Counted from the first letter of the stretch, positions 42,663-55,438 are shown. The stretch: 64,000 bases of DNA from Polytrichum commune (GCA_950295325.1 OX485804.1:38738429-38802428); one strand, 5' to 3'. Numbers and translations: made by a program. Notes: generated by a model from the letters alone, not told the origin.

Positions 42663-45383
42663 TGCCCCCTTCCCACCTGACTTTAGCTAAGACTAAAAGT
42701 ATTTCCTAAAAACCGGGTAACGCTCCCTCGGTTAGAGCGGAGGCATCTGGCTATCCTGTAGTTAGTTTTTTGGTTCCAAACAAAACCCAAGGAAACAATC
42801 AGGGAAGACTTAAAAGGTGATTTGTACCACATCTAGGTGTCTTAGATAAGATTTGTTAGGGAAAACACAAGGGCATATCACTTCACTTTGGATTATGACT
42901 GACAATTGGTTTACGGGTAAGGGATAAAAATTCTAAAAACCACTCCATGTCAGTACATGCAAATGTGACAGTCTCTCGTCCCACTCTAATTTCCCATGCA
43001 ATTGTCTGGCAGTGAGTTCATTTTAATTGGACCAAGTGCGGTGCACAAGCATAGGCACAGCCATAGTCAATGGTCTTGCAATAGTATCTCATTTTTGTCT
43101 CTTTACCGAAGCCAAGGGCACTTCGGCGTGGTCCATCATCTTTCATTGATTAACCCCATTTTAATGTAACTTGAAAAGTCCGTACAGTCATCCTTTCAGG
43201 ATAAAGAGTCTTCTTTGATTAAATTCAATTTTAATTATGCGGTCCGACAATTGTCTTTTACCTGGTCTAGACCACGGCAATCTCAATCTCGTTCCTCAAG
43301 GCAATAAGTCCAAAAGCACATGTGCGCGTTAACATATTCTCACATCACTCATAAATATATCTTATTTATTTAGTGTCATAATTCCACCGGGTTAATTCTT
43401 AAAGTGATTAATTCATCAAGTCATGTCATTTATGATTCTCACAAATATCAATTAAGTTTTTCAATTCTTAGTATTGATAGACTTCCAAGTTATCCTTAGT
43501 TCAACATAAGACTTTATGTAGCAATTCACAATTACCGATTTCACGAACAGTGCGTCCTTTAGCCCTCTCAGCCTCGCATGACCTCTTCGCAGTCAAGAGT
43601 CTCTCAACAGGCTAATGATTCGTCCTCTGCCAAGGGTTAGGAGACAACATTTCCTTCTTTTACACGACAAAGACTATGGTCTGAATATTTACTCGATCCG
43701 ACCCTTCTATGCAATTACAGTCCAATTCCCTCACCGTGAAATCCGATTTGTCTCCGCTTACCGAATTCATCTTCTCCTTGGGAACTATATCTGTTGTTGT
43801 GGTATCACTTAAATCTGTCTCCGACACTTAACTAGATTAACCTTCAGTTCATGAAATCACTTCCGATGACTTAATCACATAGCTCTACACAGACTATAGC
43901 CTTCCTCTCCCCATTAAATCACTCAACCAGGAGAAATTAAAAACTTCACAATTCCATCTTCAATTACGAGAAAGGATCCAATTTAATGGACAAACAAACA
44001 AACAATCCAGTATGGACCCTCTGGATCACCACTTAGGAAGAACTGGCGGTAAGTTACGATTGAACCGGTTGAGTTTAAGTAACGGATTGAAATTCGCGGC
44101 TTTGGGAGAATTACCGATCATCTTAGAGGAATCTATGGAAGATACTTCGAATAAATAAAGAAAATCCATGTGATAAATAAGATGTCAAACATGTAAACCG
44201 ACTGGATTTGGAATCACTAAGAGCTCAACCGACGATGCCAAAAATAAAAAACATTCCTCGACTATTTGAAACTTCCGATTATTATCTTTCCATTACCGAA
44301 ATCTCTCTCTTCCTGTTATCACCACCCGGAACTTCAGTGCATATAAGTTAATTTCTCCCCCTCTCAGACAGTAACAGATAATGAAATTACCTGTAAGCAT
44401 GGATTGACTTCAAGTTAATGTGTATAGATATGATTCAAGAATCCCTCCTGATAAATTTAAGCAATTATATCACATAGCAAATGATCACACAGAGATGGCA
44501 GAAACTTAGGTATTTTCCAGTACATTCACCCTGGATTAACTTTCTCAGTTACTTGGCACCACAGACAATTGACTGGCCAAGATGTCTCCCACATCAAGGC
44601 TGCAATACACAAAATAACACACGACAATTGACTCACACGAAGGAATTACAAAAAGACTGGCAAAGTTCTAGTACACAAAAAAAAAACTGTCATCTCTCTC
44701 CCCTCACCTTCCAAAAATAATGCCCTCCTTCTCTTCTTTTGGTAGTTCCCATAACCACCAGATTTGACATGTGTGTATTTCCAATAGTTACGACTCCTCC
44801 TAACAGACCATAGTCTTTTGAATTTACCCTTTTCCATATCTCCTAGCCTATGGCCTATCCTGACACATCTTAATGAGGTAACTAGTTCTGTTTTATCTCT
44901 ATTTACATTCCGTTTCCATTTAGTTGCGAAAAATGAAAAAACTTGTTCCACATATCCCAATTCACCTACAAGAACTTGCTCCAGAGATTTTCAAGTAGGT
45001 TTTAGTTAAGCAGCTTTCACACATGCTCATTGTTTTATCTATCGAGCAAGTAATGTTGAGTATTTTTTGTCCCATCCCTAAATGCCTTACTACTCATCTA
45101 TCTTACCATCGGTTTTTGTTAATGAAGCTCCTCGTGCCCTCATAGCTAAGACTAAAAAGCAACTAATCACAAGTGCAGGAGGCGACACTTTTAAAGGTCC
45201 TATATTCTTGCCTCATGTCTAGGTACCGATGGGAGGGTCGGTGCTTGAGGCTTGAAACCTCCACTTTTAAGCCATGCCACATCATTTGCCAACTAGGCTC
45301 AGCACTAGATAATGTCGTGGGTGTGAAGGTTGGGTTGTTAAAACCAACTTTAGTCTTAGCTAAAGTCAGGTGGGAAGGGGGCA
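42663..45383 (-). mobile_element. T3 TIR element inserted in the LINE
   Basis: Terminal inverted repeats of about 36 bp beginning TGCCCCCTTCCCACCTGACT are flanked by TAA (42660-42662 and 45384-45386), pointing to a PIF/Harbinger-type 3-bp duplication. The 2721-bp span contains a 2196-bp foreign insert (42757-44952); the element itself is about 520 bp, similar to the copy at 29035-29455. It carries the shared frame with LKVEVSSLKHRPSHRYLDMR (45163-45435), function unknown. Confidence 0.8.
42757..44952. mobile_element. probable solo LTR (2.2 kb)
   Basis: The insert starts TGTAGTTAG and ends GTTCCACA, the TGT...ACA ends of an LTR. It is flanked by a perfect 5-bp duplication TATCC (42752-42756 and 44953-44957). 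In the related T3 copy at about 29130 the two flanks are contiguous ('ggctatcccaatgcacc'), showing the empty site. There is no gag or pol, so a solo LTR left by recombination is the simplest reading. A non-autonomous LTR-type insert is the alternative. Confidence 0.75.
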
Positions 45384-45754
45384 TAAGTGTGTTTATGATA
45401 AAAGGAGTTGCATCACGGACAACCGTGATCAACATAAGGCCAACGGGCTCACATTCATGCTGATATCTAGATACAAGCGTTTTCTTTTCTTTTCTTTTCT
45501 TTTATTATTTTCTTATGTCTATGGGATCTTTGGAATCTGCCTTGGGCAAATTACCATTCGGTGGAGATCATTGATAGTTTTTGTAGAGTTATGGTTAGTA
45601 GTTGTGATTCTAAATTGGTGGGTTTTTGGAACTTAATAAGGAGTGTTTGTATGTTTTTTTTGGGGGGGGGGAGGGGGGAATTGGGTAGGTAATTTTTGGT
45701 TGGTATGTTGGTGATTGGTGTGATTTCCAGACCAGTTGTAAGGAGTTGAGTGTG

Positions 45755-46127
45755 AGGTTGATTGGGTAATGGTCTGAGTTTTGATTTTGGTTAGTTAAAG
45801 TTTGGCATTTTGGAACGATGTGAAGTGGGATGTTGGTGTAGATTCCATCTATAAGGCTAGCAGAGGTGTAGTTTTGGCCACCCTATTGTGAGAAAGTTTC
45901 ATTGTTGTGGATGGGGCGAAGGGCGAGGCCTTGCATGAATTGTGCCCAGTCCTCGACCTCTCAGCTAGGGGTTTGGGAATGCGGTTGTGTAGGTGGCCAA
46001 CTAGGAGGATGTCTCTATTGAAGTCCCCTACTAATACCACTTTGTGTGTAGGGTGGGTTTTGGTAAGGATTTTGGTTTGGTCTTTGATTATCTGGATGAT
46101 TGGGAGGTTAGTGAGATGTGAGGGCAT
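45755..46127 (-). pseudogene. LINE APE-type endonuclease C-terminal part (relic)
   Basis: VVLVGDFNRDI contains the GDFN motif of APE endonucleases, and NSDHYPINLTL about 110 codons later supplies the catalytic SDH motif. Both lie on the minus strand in the expected order, with stops between them. Confidence 0.75.
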
Positions 46128-47520
46128 CTATAGGTTCATTATGAGTAGTGGTGTGCATGGTTTGTTAGATATTTTAAAGACTAGTAGATACAACAATATG
46201 TTCCTTGGTGTGGGGATTTTGGAAATATTGAGTAGACTATATGTTTTTGTGGATCATGGCAAGGGTGCCACCGCTTGGGGGTTAAGATGTTGTGAATTGT
46301 GGGTTTCTTCATTTATTTCTGTCATTTGTATGATTATAGAGGATTTTGTCTTCCGAGAATCGATTGTCTATGTAGGTGGTAGATTTGTGGTTTAAGAGTT
46401 TGGTTTCTTGTAGTAGAATAATGGTGGGTTTGTGTTGTATGTTTTTTATTAGTTCGATTATGCATGGGAGGTTGGAGCCGATATGGCATGTGTTTCATGT
46501 AATAATGTGGATATGCATGGTGAAGGTTTGTGTGGGCGAGGTTTGGTGTGAATCCAGTTATGGATTAGCTATATTTGATGAGTTGGTGGGTCAATTGACT
46601 TGGGATAAATGGAAGGTTTTGTTGGAGTTGTTGTGGTGTGATATTTCTTCCTTGAGTGATTTATTGATTAATATATTCATAGATGGTTGTGGTTGAGGAG
46701 GTTGGTGGGTTGGACATTGTGATTAGTTGCGATGGGTGGGGGTCCTTGATGATGGAATGGGCATATGTGTGAGGGCTTTAAGTCATCTTAGGATGATAAG
46801 GCACATTGGGTCTAGATGCCTAGCAAATTGTTGCTCACATTGGTGAGGGATGGGGCTAATAACTAGTATGAAGGCATAGAGTTGGAAGTGGGGTGGGTAT
46901 TTCGATATTAGGGAACTGTGTCTTCTAAGGTTTGGGATGTAATTATGATTGTTAATATGTGTGTTGGGGGAGAGGTATGGGGTAAAAATATCTTCAAGGT
47001 GCAAGTAGTGTGGTTTTACTCTTAGGGTGTTGGGCATAAAGTATTGTTTTTGTCTTTGTCTTTGTGTATATATTTTTGGAAGGTTTTTTAGTATGTGTTT
47101 GAGTGGTCCGGAATTTGGTTGAATGTCGCCTCCAATTAGTATAAGCATCCTTAGGTCTGGTATTTAATTTATGATTGTGGTTGCTTTGGGTTTTTGGAGG
47201 TGTATGTTTGTAATCAAGTGGTAGTTGATGTAGGTTATGTTATCTTGTATTATGTGGTTATTGGTTTGGTAGGGGTTGTGCTTTAAAGGTGAGGTTATGA
47301 TTTTTTGGGGGGGCGGGGGCGGGGGGGGGGGGGTGCATGTAGATGTGTGTGGGGAGGTATGGAGAGTGATGGTGTGTATGATATGTGTTGTATGGGGTGT
47401 GATGTGCCAATGTGGGGTGTGATGTGCCAATGTGGGTTGGGATTGATGGGAGTATGTTGTTTATGAGGGGCATGCTATGGGAGACTTAGGAGCGTGAGGA
47501 TATATGTGATTTTTGATTAG

Positions 47521-47880
47521 GCACCACGGGCCTTGGCTTGGTGGTTAGGGCTCATGGCCCCCAATGAGGAGGTTGTGGTTCTATTCCCCATGCCAACGTG
47601 GTGCTAACCACCTTAGTCCACCCAACTATGGTGGGGGGTCCTTGGACCTTGTTGTATGGGTACCTCAAAGCCCTTTGGGGGGATACCATGTCTGGTATCT
47701 TCAAGGCACTAGTGGCTAGCTAGGAACTAGTATAGTGTGTCACTATAGTGCCCATCCTCGGAAGGGGAAAGTAGTATTGCCCCAATGTCCCCTTGTCCGG
47801 TGGGCATCGGGTCATGGACATTACGAACGGACACATTATTCACGCCGGCCCCTTGCTAAAAAGGGACCGGAGTTTCTATC
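47521..47880 (+). mobile_element. tRNA-derived SINE, full length, with 14-bp TSD
   Basis: The 360-bp body starts GCACCACGGGCCTTGGC, flanked by a perfect 14-bp duplication TGATTTTTGATTAG (47507-47520 and 47881-47894). The A-box-like TTGGCTTGGTGGTTAGGGC and B-box-like GGTTCTATTCC (47577-47587) match the copy at 2446. The 3' half differs from that copy but matches 29457-29760, so this is a second subfamily. The tail is short and pyrimidine-rich (TTTCTATC). Confidence 0.88.
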
Positions 47881-48480
47881 TGATTTTTGATTAGCATGGG
47901 TTTGTGGTTGGTTGTGTGATGTGTATTTCGTGTGGTTTTGGATATTTTGTGATTGTGGGTACCGTTGTGGCATTGGTGTAGAGTTTTTTGAGGATGAAGA
48001 GGCTAGTGAGAGTGAAAAAAATAAAATAGACATGTTGGGCTTTTTGAGGATGTTGTGTTTGAGAAGGGTCTTTTGCTGGAAGAGTGAGTTTTTTGGTACG
48101 AGGGTCAAGATAGATAGTATCAACACGTGTCTTGTGTGTGGGGATTGTGTTTGAAAATGCACACTTTATTATAATGAGGGTAGAGAAAACAAACATTCAA
48201 AAGTGCACACATACTAATCAAAGCATTGTGATGGTATCAGCGAGGAGCTATTCATTAGGAGGGTTGTAGCTTTGATCGAGGTTTTGTAGGTGGCTATGTT
48301 GAGGTGGACCATGGTAGCCGGGTGGAGCTTGAAGTTGGAGTAGATGGCCACCTATGTGTGTGGATGTGCTAGGGCTTTGTTGGTTGGAGGTGGGGAGGTG
48401 TTCGTAGAGGCTCAGAAGAGAGATGGCAAGATTTTGAGTGATTGCATGCATTGTTTGTTGGGATAATTGGAAATTTGATG

Positions 48481-48613
48481 CACTCTAACCTCCCTAATAT
48501 CATGCATGTGGCAACCAAAGTACATGTGATATTAAGGAGATGTGTAGTGTTAACGTGGATGTGTGATAATAGAGAATTAGTGTAGATTGTGACATTACAG
48601 AATAACACAAAGT
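48481..48613 (-). repeat. dispersed repeat R4, copy 1
   Basis: On the minus strand this reads 'tgcaatgttgactttgtgtt...ttaatatcacatg...ggttgccaca(t)gcatgatatta', collinear with the plus strand at 62538-62671 at roughly 75-80% by eye. It may belong to the LINE 5' region or be another element. Its boundaries are unknown. Confidence 0.5.
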
Positions 48614-49053
48614 CAACATTGCACGATGACAACATGGTGTATGAGCGTTTGGTTTGATTTCTTTGCAGATCATTTTAATGTCAACACCCATAATATATGG
48701 GAGGGAAATGTGACAAAAGGAGGGATATTTAAACTGAGCACATCTGTTCCATAAGGTTTTGGGATATAGGAGAGGAAGTGACATTACGGAGGGTGAAATT
48801 ACAGAGATTAGGGTGTACTTGGGTAATCTATAAGATCAATAGACTCATGTTCACGTTGGGGCACAACCCATTGTCATTAGTTGTTCTTTCTTTTCGTCAT
48901 GATCGGGCATAGTTGCAAAACCTCGGAGAATACGTCCACTTCAACAAAGCATTCTTTAGCTAGAGGGTTGAGTTTGGTGGGGCCAACACCTAGGCTCCAG
49001 GTGGTTAAACCGAGTAATAATATTCGAATAGTGGAAGGTGTGCTCAGGGATTA

Positions 49054-49708
49054 ACAATCCACCCTCTATAAAAGTTACACCTATAAGTGTTAACCCTCTC
49101 TAAATGTTAACTTGCTTCTACTCCCCACATATTGCACACTATAAATGTTAAACGTGTTAACTGTTAACAAAATGGTACTCCCTTCTTTGTAAATTTGGCT
49201 TTATAAATGTTAACGAATGAGATACAACCATAATATGGATGATAAATACTACACATCCAGTTACATTCCTCTAATGTCTCAGATGATGATTGTGAGGGAG
49301 AGAAGTGTGAGGTGGAACCCATACCATCTTATAGTGACTTGCAATCTAGTTTTGGTATCATTAGAAGGTACATGGAATCACGTTCATGTGATGTGTCCAA
49401 GTATGTGGGTTTGTTGGTGCAGATTGAGAAATATTTGCAAGTTGTGCATGCAGATGAATCTCACCAAAGAACCATTGATTCATACTCCACCCGTGATTTG
49501 TAAACTTGATATTGAATAAAGTTTTGATTGGGTTTGCAATTTTATGAATGGTATCCTCTCAAGGACTCTTCACAATTTCTTATGTTTATAAATGTTAAGA
49601 TTTGTATATTGCTCAAAAAAGTAATTTTATAATTGTTATTTGTTAACACCTCTATAAATGTTGACTCTGATCCACTCCCGAGGGTTAACATTTATAGAGG
49701 GTAGACTG
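49054..49708 (+). mobile_element. pogo/Emigrant-like (Tc1/mariner) element, internally deleted
   Basis: The right end reads, as complement, CAGTCTACCCTCTATAAATG; the left end ACAATCCACCCTCTATAAAA is its diverged partner. Both are next to TA. CAGT...CCTCTATAAAT termini with TA targets are those of pogo-type Emigrant/Lemi elements of plants. Subterminal repeats of CTCTATAAATGTTAAC recur inside both ends. The 655-bp body keeps the tail of a transposase gene. Confidence 0.75.
49244..49503 (+). pseudogene. pogo-type transposase C-terminus (relic)
   Basis: An open stretch of about 85 codons ends naturally at a stop. It has an acidic run (SDDDCEGEKCEVE), then YSDLQSSFGIIRRYMES, then VQIEKYLQVVHADE and the ending QRTIDSYSTRDL. 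Pogo/Tigger transposases end in this way: acidic linker, a helical 'alpha' tail and a terminal QxxIxxY/F PCNA-interaction-like box. The DDE catalytic domain and the DNA-binding domain are absent, so the piece cannot transpose itself. Confidence 0.55.
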
Positions 49709-50359
49709 TATTATAAACTGGCATTGGGGGATACGAAGTACTGTTCGTATGAATGTCCACAGTTTCGTAAGATGGTTTACAATAAATCAGTAGACAGGCA
49801 AGGAGGTCAAATCCTATCTCAGTTTGAGCAAACCATCATTAGCCCCATCCACCTAGACAGTTACATAGTCCGTCTACCATGTGTGACCTCTAAAATGGCA
49901 CTAAAGGCTTCATGTCAGGAGGGAAGGACAAGCCATTACATTGCAGGACTGAGAGTCACCAATCCTTCAGTAAAGCTTCCGTCATGCACACAAGAGCATT
50001 TGTAACAACAAAAAGTGAAGTGAGAAGCTCCAAAGCTGCATAGACTGAACCCAAAAAAAATGACTTGAGAACGCTTGGAGAGCTCCCAAAATACCTCAAT
50101 GCTTTTTGAATTACAGAAGAGCCAGACACATGAGCCGCTTGTTGGCTCTTGTTTACAAAGGAAAGGCCAAGAAACAAGTTGGGGTTCCCATAACTTGACT
50201 TCCATCGGCTATCCCAAGTTCCAAAACGTGTCTTAAATTTCCCGAAATATGGATGGCTAATACACAACAAGCTGATTGTGAACAAGGACTTGGCTGCACT
50301 ACAAAACACAAGAAGGAGGTGCAATGGTGGGGGCAGGTGTGGGCACACTAAGCTACATT
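49709..50359. other. spacer / GT8 3' flank
   Basis: No gene was recognised. The part adjoining 50359 is expected to be the 3' UTR of the minus-strand GT8 gene. Confidence 0.5.
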
Positions 50360-53300
50360 CTACAAAATACCCTTTGACAAGGGCTTCTTCTTTAAAAAAT
50401 CATTAGCCTCTGGGGACAAATACTCCCACCACAGGTTGGCACACTCTTGACCTTTCTCTCGAGACCCACAAAGCGAAATGATGTCCTCACTGGGTGCACG
50501 CTTCCGCTTGCCCTTCCACGGTTTGTACTTTCCATTGAAGTGTAATATATGGGCCTCATCTGCAAATGGGGAAATAAAGGGCGTTCGGTTGTATGTCATG
50601 TTAAACATCTTCTTGAAGTACGCCCTCTCTAAATCACTCAAATTGGGTCGTCCCAAACCTCGCACATTCCATGTCTCATCGAGTGCCTTATGCTTTCCAT
50701 AGAGAGCCAGTAAAAAGGGTGGCTGCGACATACCAGCTCTGCAATAAAAAAAACATGATGTTATTTTCCTGGTTGCAACTGGAAAGAAACTGGAAGATTC
50801 ACCAATTTAAGAAGATTCGAAACAGCAATCAGGTTCCCATCTCAATCAACAATTGTCATATGAAGAAAAGAAAAAAAGGTAGAGGACGAGAACAAAATTA
50901 CAAGACAACTAGCTTGTTGAGCTGTGTATAACTAATGATGGAAAGGTAATTCACCAATAAAAAAAAATGACAACTTACTTGTATAAGGTCTTGTTGGCCT
51001 TTCGAAACTCATCCATCCACCAAACAATGGCCTCTGTGATATTCTCACTTAGCCATTTTTTAGTATCAATCACAAGTACACCCCGGTTGAAAACACAAGC
51101 CCGTCGATCAAATGGCAAATCAGGAAGCCATGGGGCTCTGTTAGGTCCTGGTCTCTTTTGAATTTCATTCAACTGATCAAAGTCAAAATAAACCTGAAAT
51201 CTCTGTGAACAATCTTCAATAGCAGCCACAGAATGCCCTTCAAGATCCACATTGTGGAGATCCTCGAGGTTCCCCTGCCGATCAAGAGACAAATGTCTGT
51301 TAGCAACAACCTCAAGGGACATCACATCAACTTCAACATTGATGTGCAGGAACTGTATACAAGATGCAACCTCACAATGTCAGAGTGATCTACACCTGAG
51401 ATATATCAAAATTTGACAGATACTGCACAAAGTACTGCAAAGGATGAAAATAGAGCCAGAAACTTAGTGACCAAAAAATTGAGGTAGAGATACCTTCACT
51501 ACAATGTCAGAGTCCAGGTATATGAAACGCTCTATTTCACTGTAAGTCCGGGGAAGATAAAATGGTAGGAAATTGTATGGACTGACGAGCTCCTTGCGAG
51601 CTCCACTGTCATTTCGGAAAGTAATATGCTCCTCCACTTCATGGATGTCAATAAACTTGCTGCACGTTACACATCAACACACAGGCACTCCTAATAAGCA
51701 CATTGTAATTAAAGAAATATGAAGACAAATGAAGAAGTGGCTGTGAATCATATACCTTGACTACATTTCGAAATTCCAAGCACCCATATCACTGACATGT
51801 TCACTGCGAAACTCTCAAGAGGAAATGCTAAAGATTACATACTGATAGTAAGTTTGGTAACAAAAGCATGCACTTTAAAATTCTAAAGTGCTTAAAGAAA
51901 CGTCATTCTGGTGGTCAAACTCCACTGAAAAGACTCTTATATTTAGAGTGTTCCACCTGAAACCTGATACACAAGCATTAAGGGTAAAGTGCTGACTTAC
52001 GTTGCCATCTCAACCCTTGCCTTGGGTAAGAGGTGTTTAAGCCGACGTGCAGCATCTTTCTGGGTGCTTGGCATGACAAGGTGGTAATAAAGACGTTCTG
52101 GATGTCTGCAGTCACAATACTTGTTGTAAGCACAGAAAGAATAATAAATATTTCTCATCCTGCATTTAGAAAGTAGGATACTTGTGCATTTTGGGAGGTA
52201 GCACAACTACCACTCTGCATATCGACAGAAAGACATTACATGGAAGGATACTCAACAAACCTATAATCAAATCACATCAAAATCCTTTAGAAAAGGAACA
52301 TATTAGTGAAGGAGACATTGTGGGGAATCCTCTATTCATAGAGATAGCATAAAGATACGATCTTAATGAATAGCACACCAAGAGCACCACATTAGTGCCA
52401 TTGGTGCATGAAGGAATGGACCAAGAGTACCAATGGACTGATATACTTACGGGGCATTCACCATGCTTGAATTTATCAAAACTGCAAGAGGCCGTAGATC
52501 TGCTTCATCTGTACAGACAAAAATGTGGATATCGTCCTTTGGGTTGCTCTGCGGGATGACAACCCTTTCATTGTTCTCCTGGAAGTCATCCTTCTCGTTC
52601 CCCTCCTGGATGTCGTCGTTCTTCTCCTCAACAATAACTTCTTGTGGTCTCAGAGTCTCATCTATAGACACCTCGGGCTGAAGTCCTTCAAATATTTTGC
52701 GATTATCCTGGAGCTGGGAGCGCTTCCATGCCTGGAAAGATGCCATCACTGTGGGAATATTCCACTGGTACAAAATGGGGGCATATCTCAGTGCCGCATG
52801 AATTAAACAAAAGCAGCTACGGAGTTCCATTTCCACTCTCTGTTGGAGTTCTGAGGAAAGACAGTTAAGGTTGAGGTTCATTGTTTCTAATCTGTATGTT
52901 TTTGTGACATCGCAGTCACAGATATGATGGACTGAGTGGATTCTTACAATATGTGATTGCTCATTGGTAAAACAACTACAGACAAGAATCTTTCGTGAAT
53001 AGTAAGCACTTAAAGATTGTGCATCGTGAGCAACCCCATTTGAGGCATAATGTTTCATGAGGCCACCACGGAAGTATTATTACTTCTTATCATCTCCCAG
53101 CTACGCACAATGCTTGCGGCCTTGCATATTGCAAACAACTGCGAAGCGCGTAAAAAGCTGGGTAGAAGATAGAACTAGGCTGTGAGAAATAGATCAGAAA
53201 ACATGTGCCAAGAAACAACTTCCACATGACAATCAGAATCACCAAATGCCAAATCTGAAAGTTGGGCCAGGGCTAGTTGATTTTGAGATCCAGATATCCA

Positions 53301-55438
53301 ACCCACAAGCATCCACTTCAATTTACTATCCTCACCACCTTAAAAAGGATATGATTCCGTTTTGAATTCTAATGTCACCACCGTCAGATACTTTGACCCC
53401 CAGATGGGTAATTTCTCAATCGTCCTAACGCCTTTCCAATTCTACACCAGTAATACGTGTGTCTTAATCCTCTTAACAGCTGCATCAATGCACTGGTGAT
53501 AAGTGCACAGAATGCAATCTTGTCAGAGTGACTGATAGTAGAAGAACCTAGGTTTTGGTGCCACCTCAACTGCATTTTTAAGCCATATGGGTGCCAAAAG
53601 ATGAAGTGGAGGTTGAGAAGCTAAAATGGGTTATCCCGTGTACTGTTCGACTAGTGCTGATATGGAAAACGTTCCCTCTGCATCTTGATCAGGATGAACT
53701 ACAACATCTACTGAATGTTTCAGGAGCTACCACCTCGCATTCCAGAAATTGAAACCTAGATTCAAGTTGGAAAAGAAATTACTGTAGAAAAGTAAGATCA
53801 GACAGTAATCCAAGATGGAGGCGCCATGATACAAGGAAGTCTTGACACCTCAACCCCCCCCCCCCCACACACACACACAAAAAAAATGCCAATTAACATG
53901 TCAATGTTGAGAAGCATCGACAGGCAGATTCAGACACATTAGGGAGTCAATTATTATTAGCAGTATTGCGAGCATCACTACACCAGGCAGTGAATGAGAG
54001 ACGGAACAATGGGAATGAGGATCCTACTTTAACAAGTAGGATATACATAACGTAACCAATACTGTCGTGGATAGCAAAGTGCACAATCCTGCAGTATCAG
54101 TCACATTGGAATCTTAACTCATTTCTTGTCAACGAGAAGTCTGATTTGGATACCCCGGAATCATTGGAACATGAAGTATGACCCTTGAGCTAGATACCAA
54201 GAACTACCAGAATTTATTTAAGTGTAGCTCCAGCTCTCCTATCTGCAAAATTGCTAAGTAAAACGCATCCATAGGTTGATGGAGTGTGTGAGGTGAATAT
54301 TATAGTGCCCGAGCTCACACCAGAGGACCACATTCAGAAGCAGGGAGACATGCAGGTTCTCCATGCCTGGTTTAACCTAAGAGAGCACGAGCAGGAAAAG
54401 GGAGAAGCCAACTTGATAACCCAGACAACTTGTACTACAGGGAAGGATCGCAACCCATCTTGCACGTTCAGTAATTTTAAGGAGCCCAAACCATAAAAGA
54501 TCATCAAGGGACATGATAAGTACTGTACACCGATGTTTCCTTACACGAAGAGGAAAGAATCCCTAGGTTGCACGCATCTAACTATATGTGCACTAATTTA
54601 CATGCCGTAATGCAAAAAAATCGAGATTCAAGGAAATGGTTGCGAGACTTTTTTCTTAGGGTGATTGATGTTCCCCGATTAAGTAACACGCAAACTTAAC
54701 CCAAGGAGATGGACAGAAAAAAGACATGGAGGCACCCAAATGCATCAAAGATCATCTAGGCAAATAATGATGGGTTACACACACAGAAAAGAATTCCTGG
54801 GTTGCATGCATCCATCTACATGTTTAACCAGTTTACATGCCGCAATGCAAATAGATCGAGGTTCGAAGGAATGGTTGAGATCGATACTCCCCAATTAACT
54901 AACACACGGGCTTAACCCAACTCAAGGAGATGGATAGAAATGGAAATGGAGGGTTATGTGTATAGGGATCGTACTTAGAGAGATGGCTAGGGCACAATGT
55001 CCGATGTAAAAAGTGAGCTAAGCAAATGTAGGTATAGGGTTTGATGGAGGCCAAATGAAGTAAGGAAGGCAGGAAGAGTGATAGTACAGTGTGCCTACTT
55101 ACCTTGTCGTGAGGGTCCCAGGTTTTGAAAGGGTCGGCCAAGTTCATGTACTTGGATGGAGGCCACATACGGGCACCGAAGAAGCCGACGCATAGCACTA
55201 CAGCAAGCAAGGGTAGCAATGGCCATGAGCGGGAAGGAGGAGGCGGTCTCTCCCTGCTGCTGCTGCTATTAGTATTGTTAATATTATTATTCCCTATACC
55301 ACCACTCGCCATGGAGTGCGTGGTATCTTTCTGGGACCGGGGCGGTTGCCTTCGGATGGTGTCCATTTCCTTCATCTCCTCCCGCTCGGCCTTATCTTCA
55401 TACAAGAAGTGTTTCTTGGGCTCAGATCGCAGACTCAT
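50360..55438 (-). CDS. GT8-family glycosyltransferase, Golgi type II membrane protein
   Basis: A probable retaining glycosyltransferase of family GT8 (galacturonosyltransferase/GATL relatives), acting in the Golgi lumen. Donor and acceptor are not known. Exon 1 (55103-55438) starts MSLRSEPKKHFLYED, with a cytosolic basic tail and an anchor LLPLLAVVLCVGFFGA, ending at AAG|GTAAGT. Later exons are 52451 to about 52850 or further upstream, 52001-52105, 51494-51659, 50979-51274 and 50360-50738, all in phase. The catalytic core begins IHIFVCTDEADLRPLAVLIN. RFIYLDSDIVVKGNL contains the DxD metal site, CVFNRGVLVIDTKKW follows, and the acceptor side has HILHFNGKYKPWKG. An acidic linker (VEEKNDDIQEGNEKDDFQEN) separates stem and catalytic domain. 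The 5' border of exon 2 is unresolved: the strong acceptor at 52851 does not match the phase of exon 1, so a small exon is missing or exon 2 starts near 53058. The start at 55438 is the first in-frame ATG. Confidence 0.85.

Larger units (their letters stand above)
38616..47150 (-). mobile_element. decayed non-LTR retrotransposon (LINE) with RNase H
   Basis: Read on the minus strand, LINE domains appear in order. A leader peptide MLILIGGDIQPNSGP is at 47148, the GGDIxxNxGP motif seen before many LINE endonucleases. The APE-type endonuclease follows with VVLVGDFNRDI and SDHYPI, then reverse transcriptase, then RNase H. Frames are interrupted by many stops and shifts, so this is a fossil. A TIR element (42663-45383) splits it between endonuclease and RT; without that insert the core is about 5.8 kb. 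An RNase H domain after RT places it among RNH-bearing plant LINEs; the clade needs a tree. Sequence upstream to about 48.8 kb contains Asn/Pro/Ser-rich frames that may be the 5' part. It is a plausible relative of the LINE type that mobilised the SINEs here. Confidence 0.85.

Noticed and set aside
47258..47473. His/Pro-rich minus-strand ORF as a gene
   Set aside because: Low-complexity text from a G-run and GTGTG repeats at the 5' side of the LINE relic.
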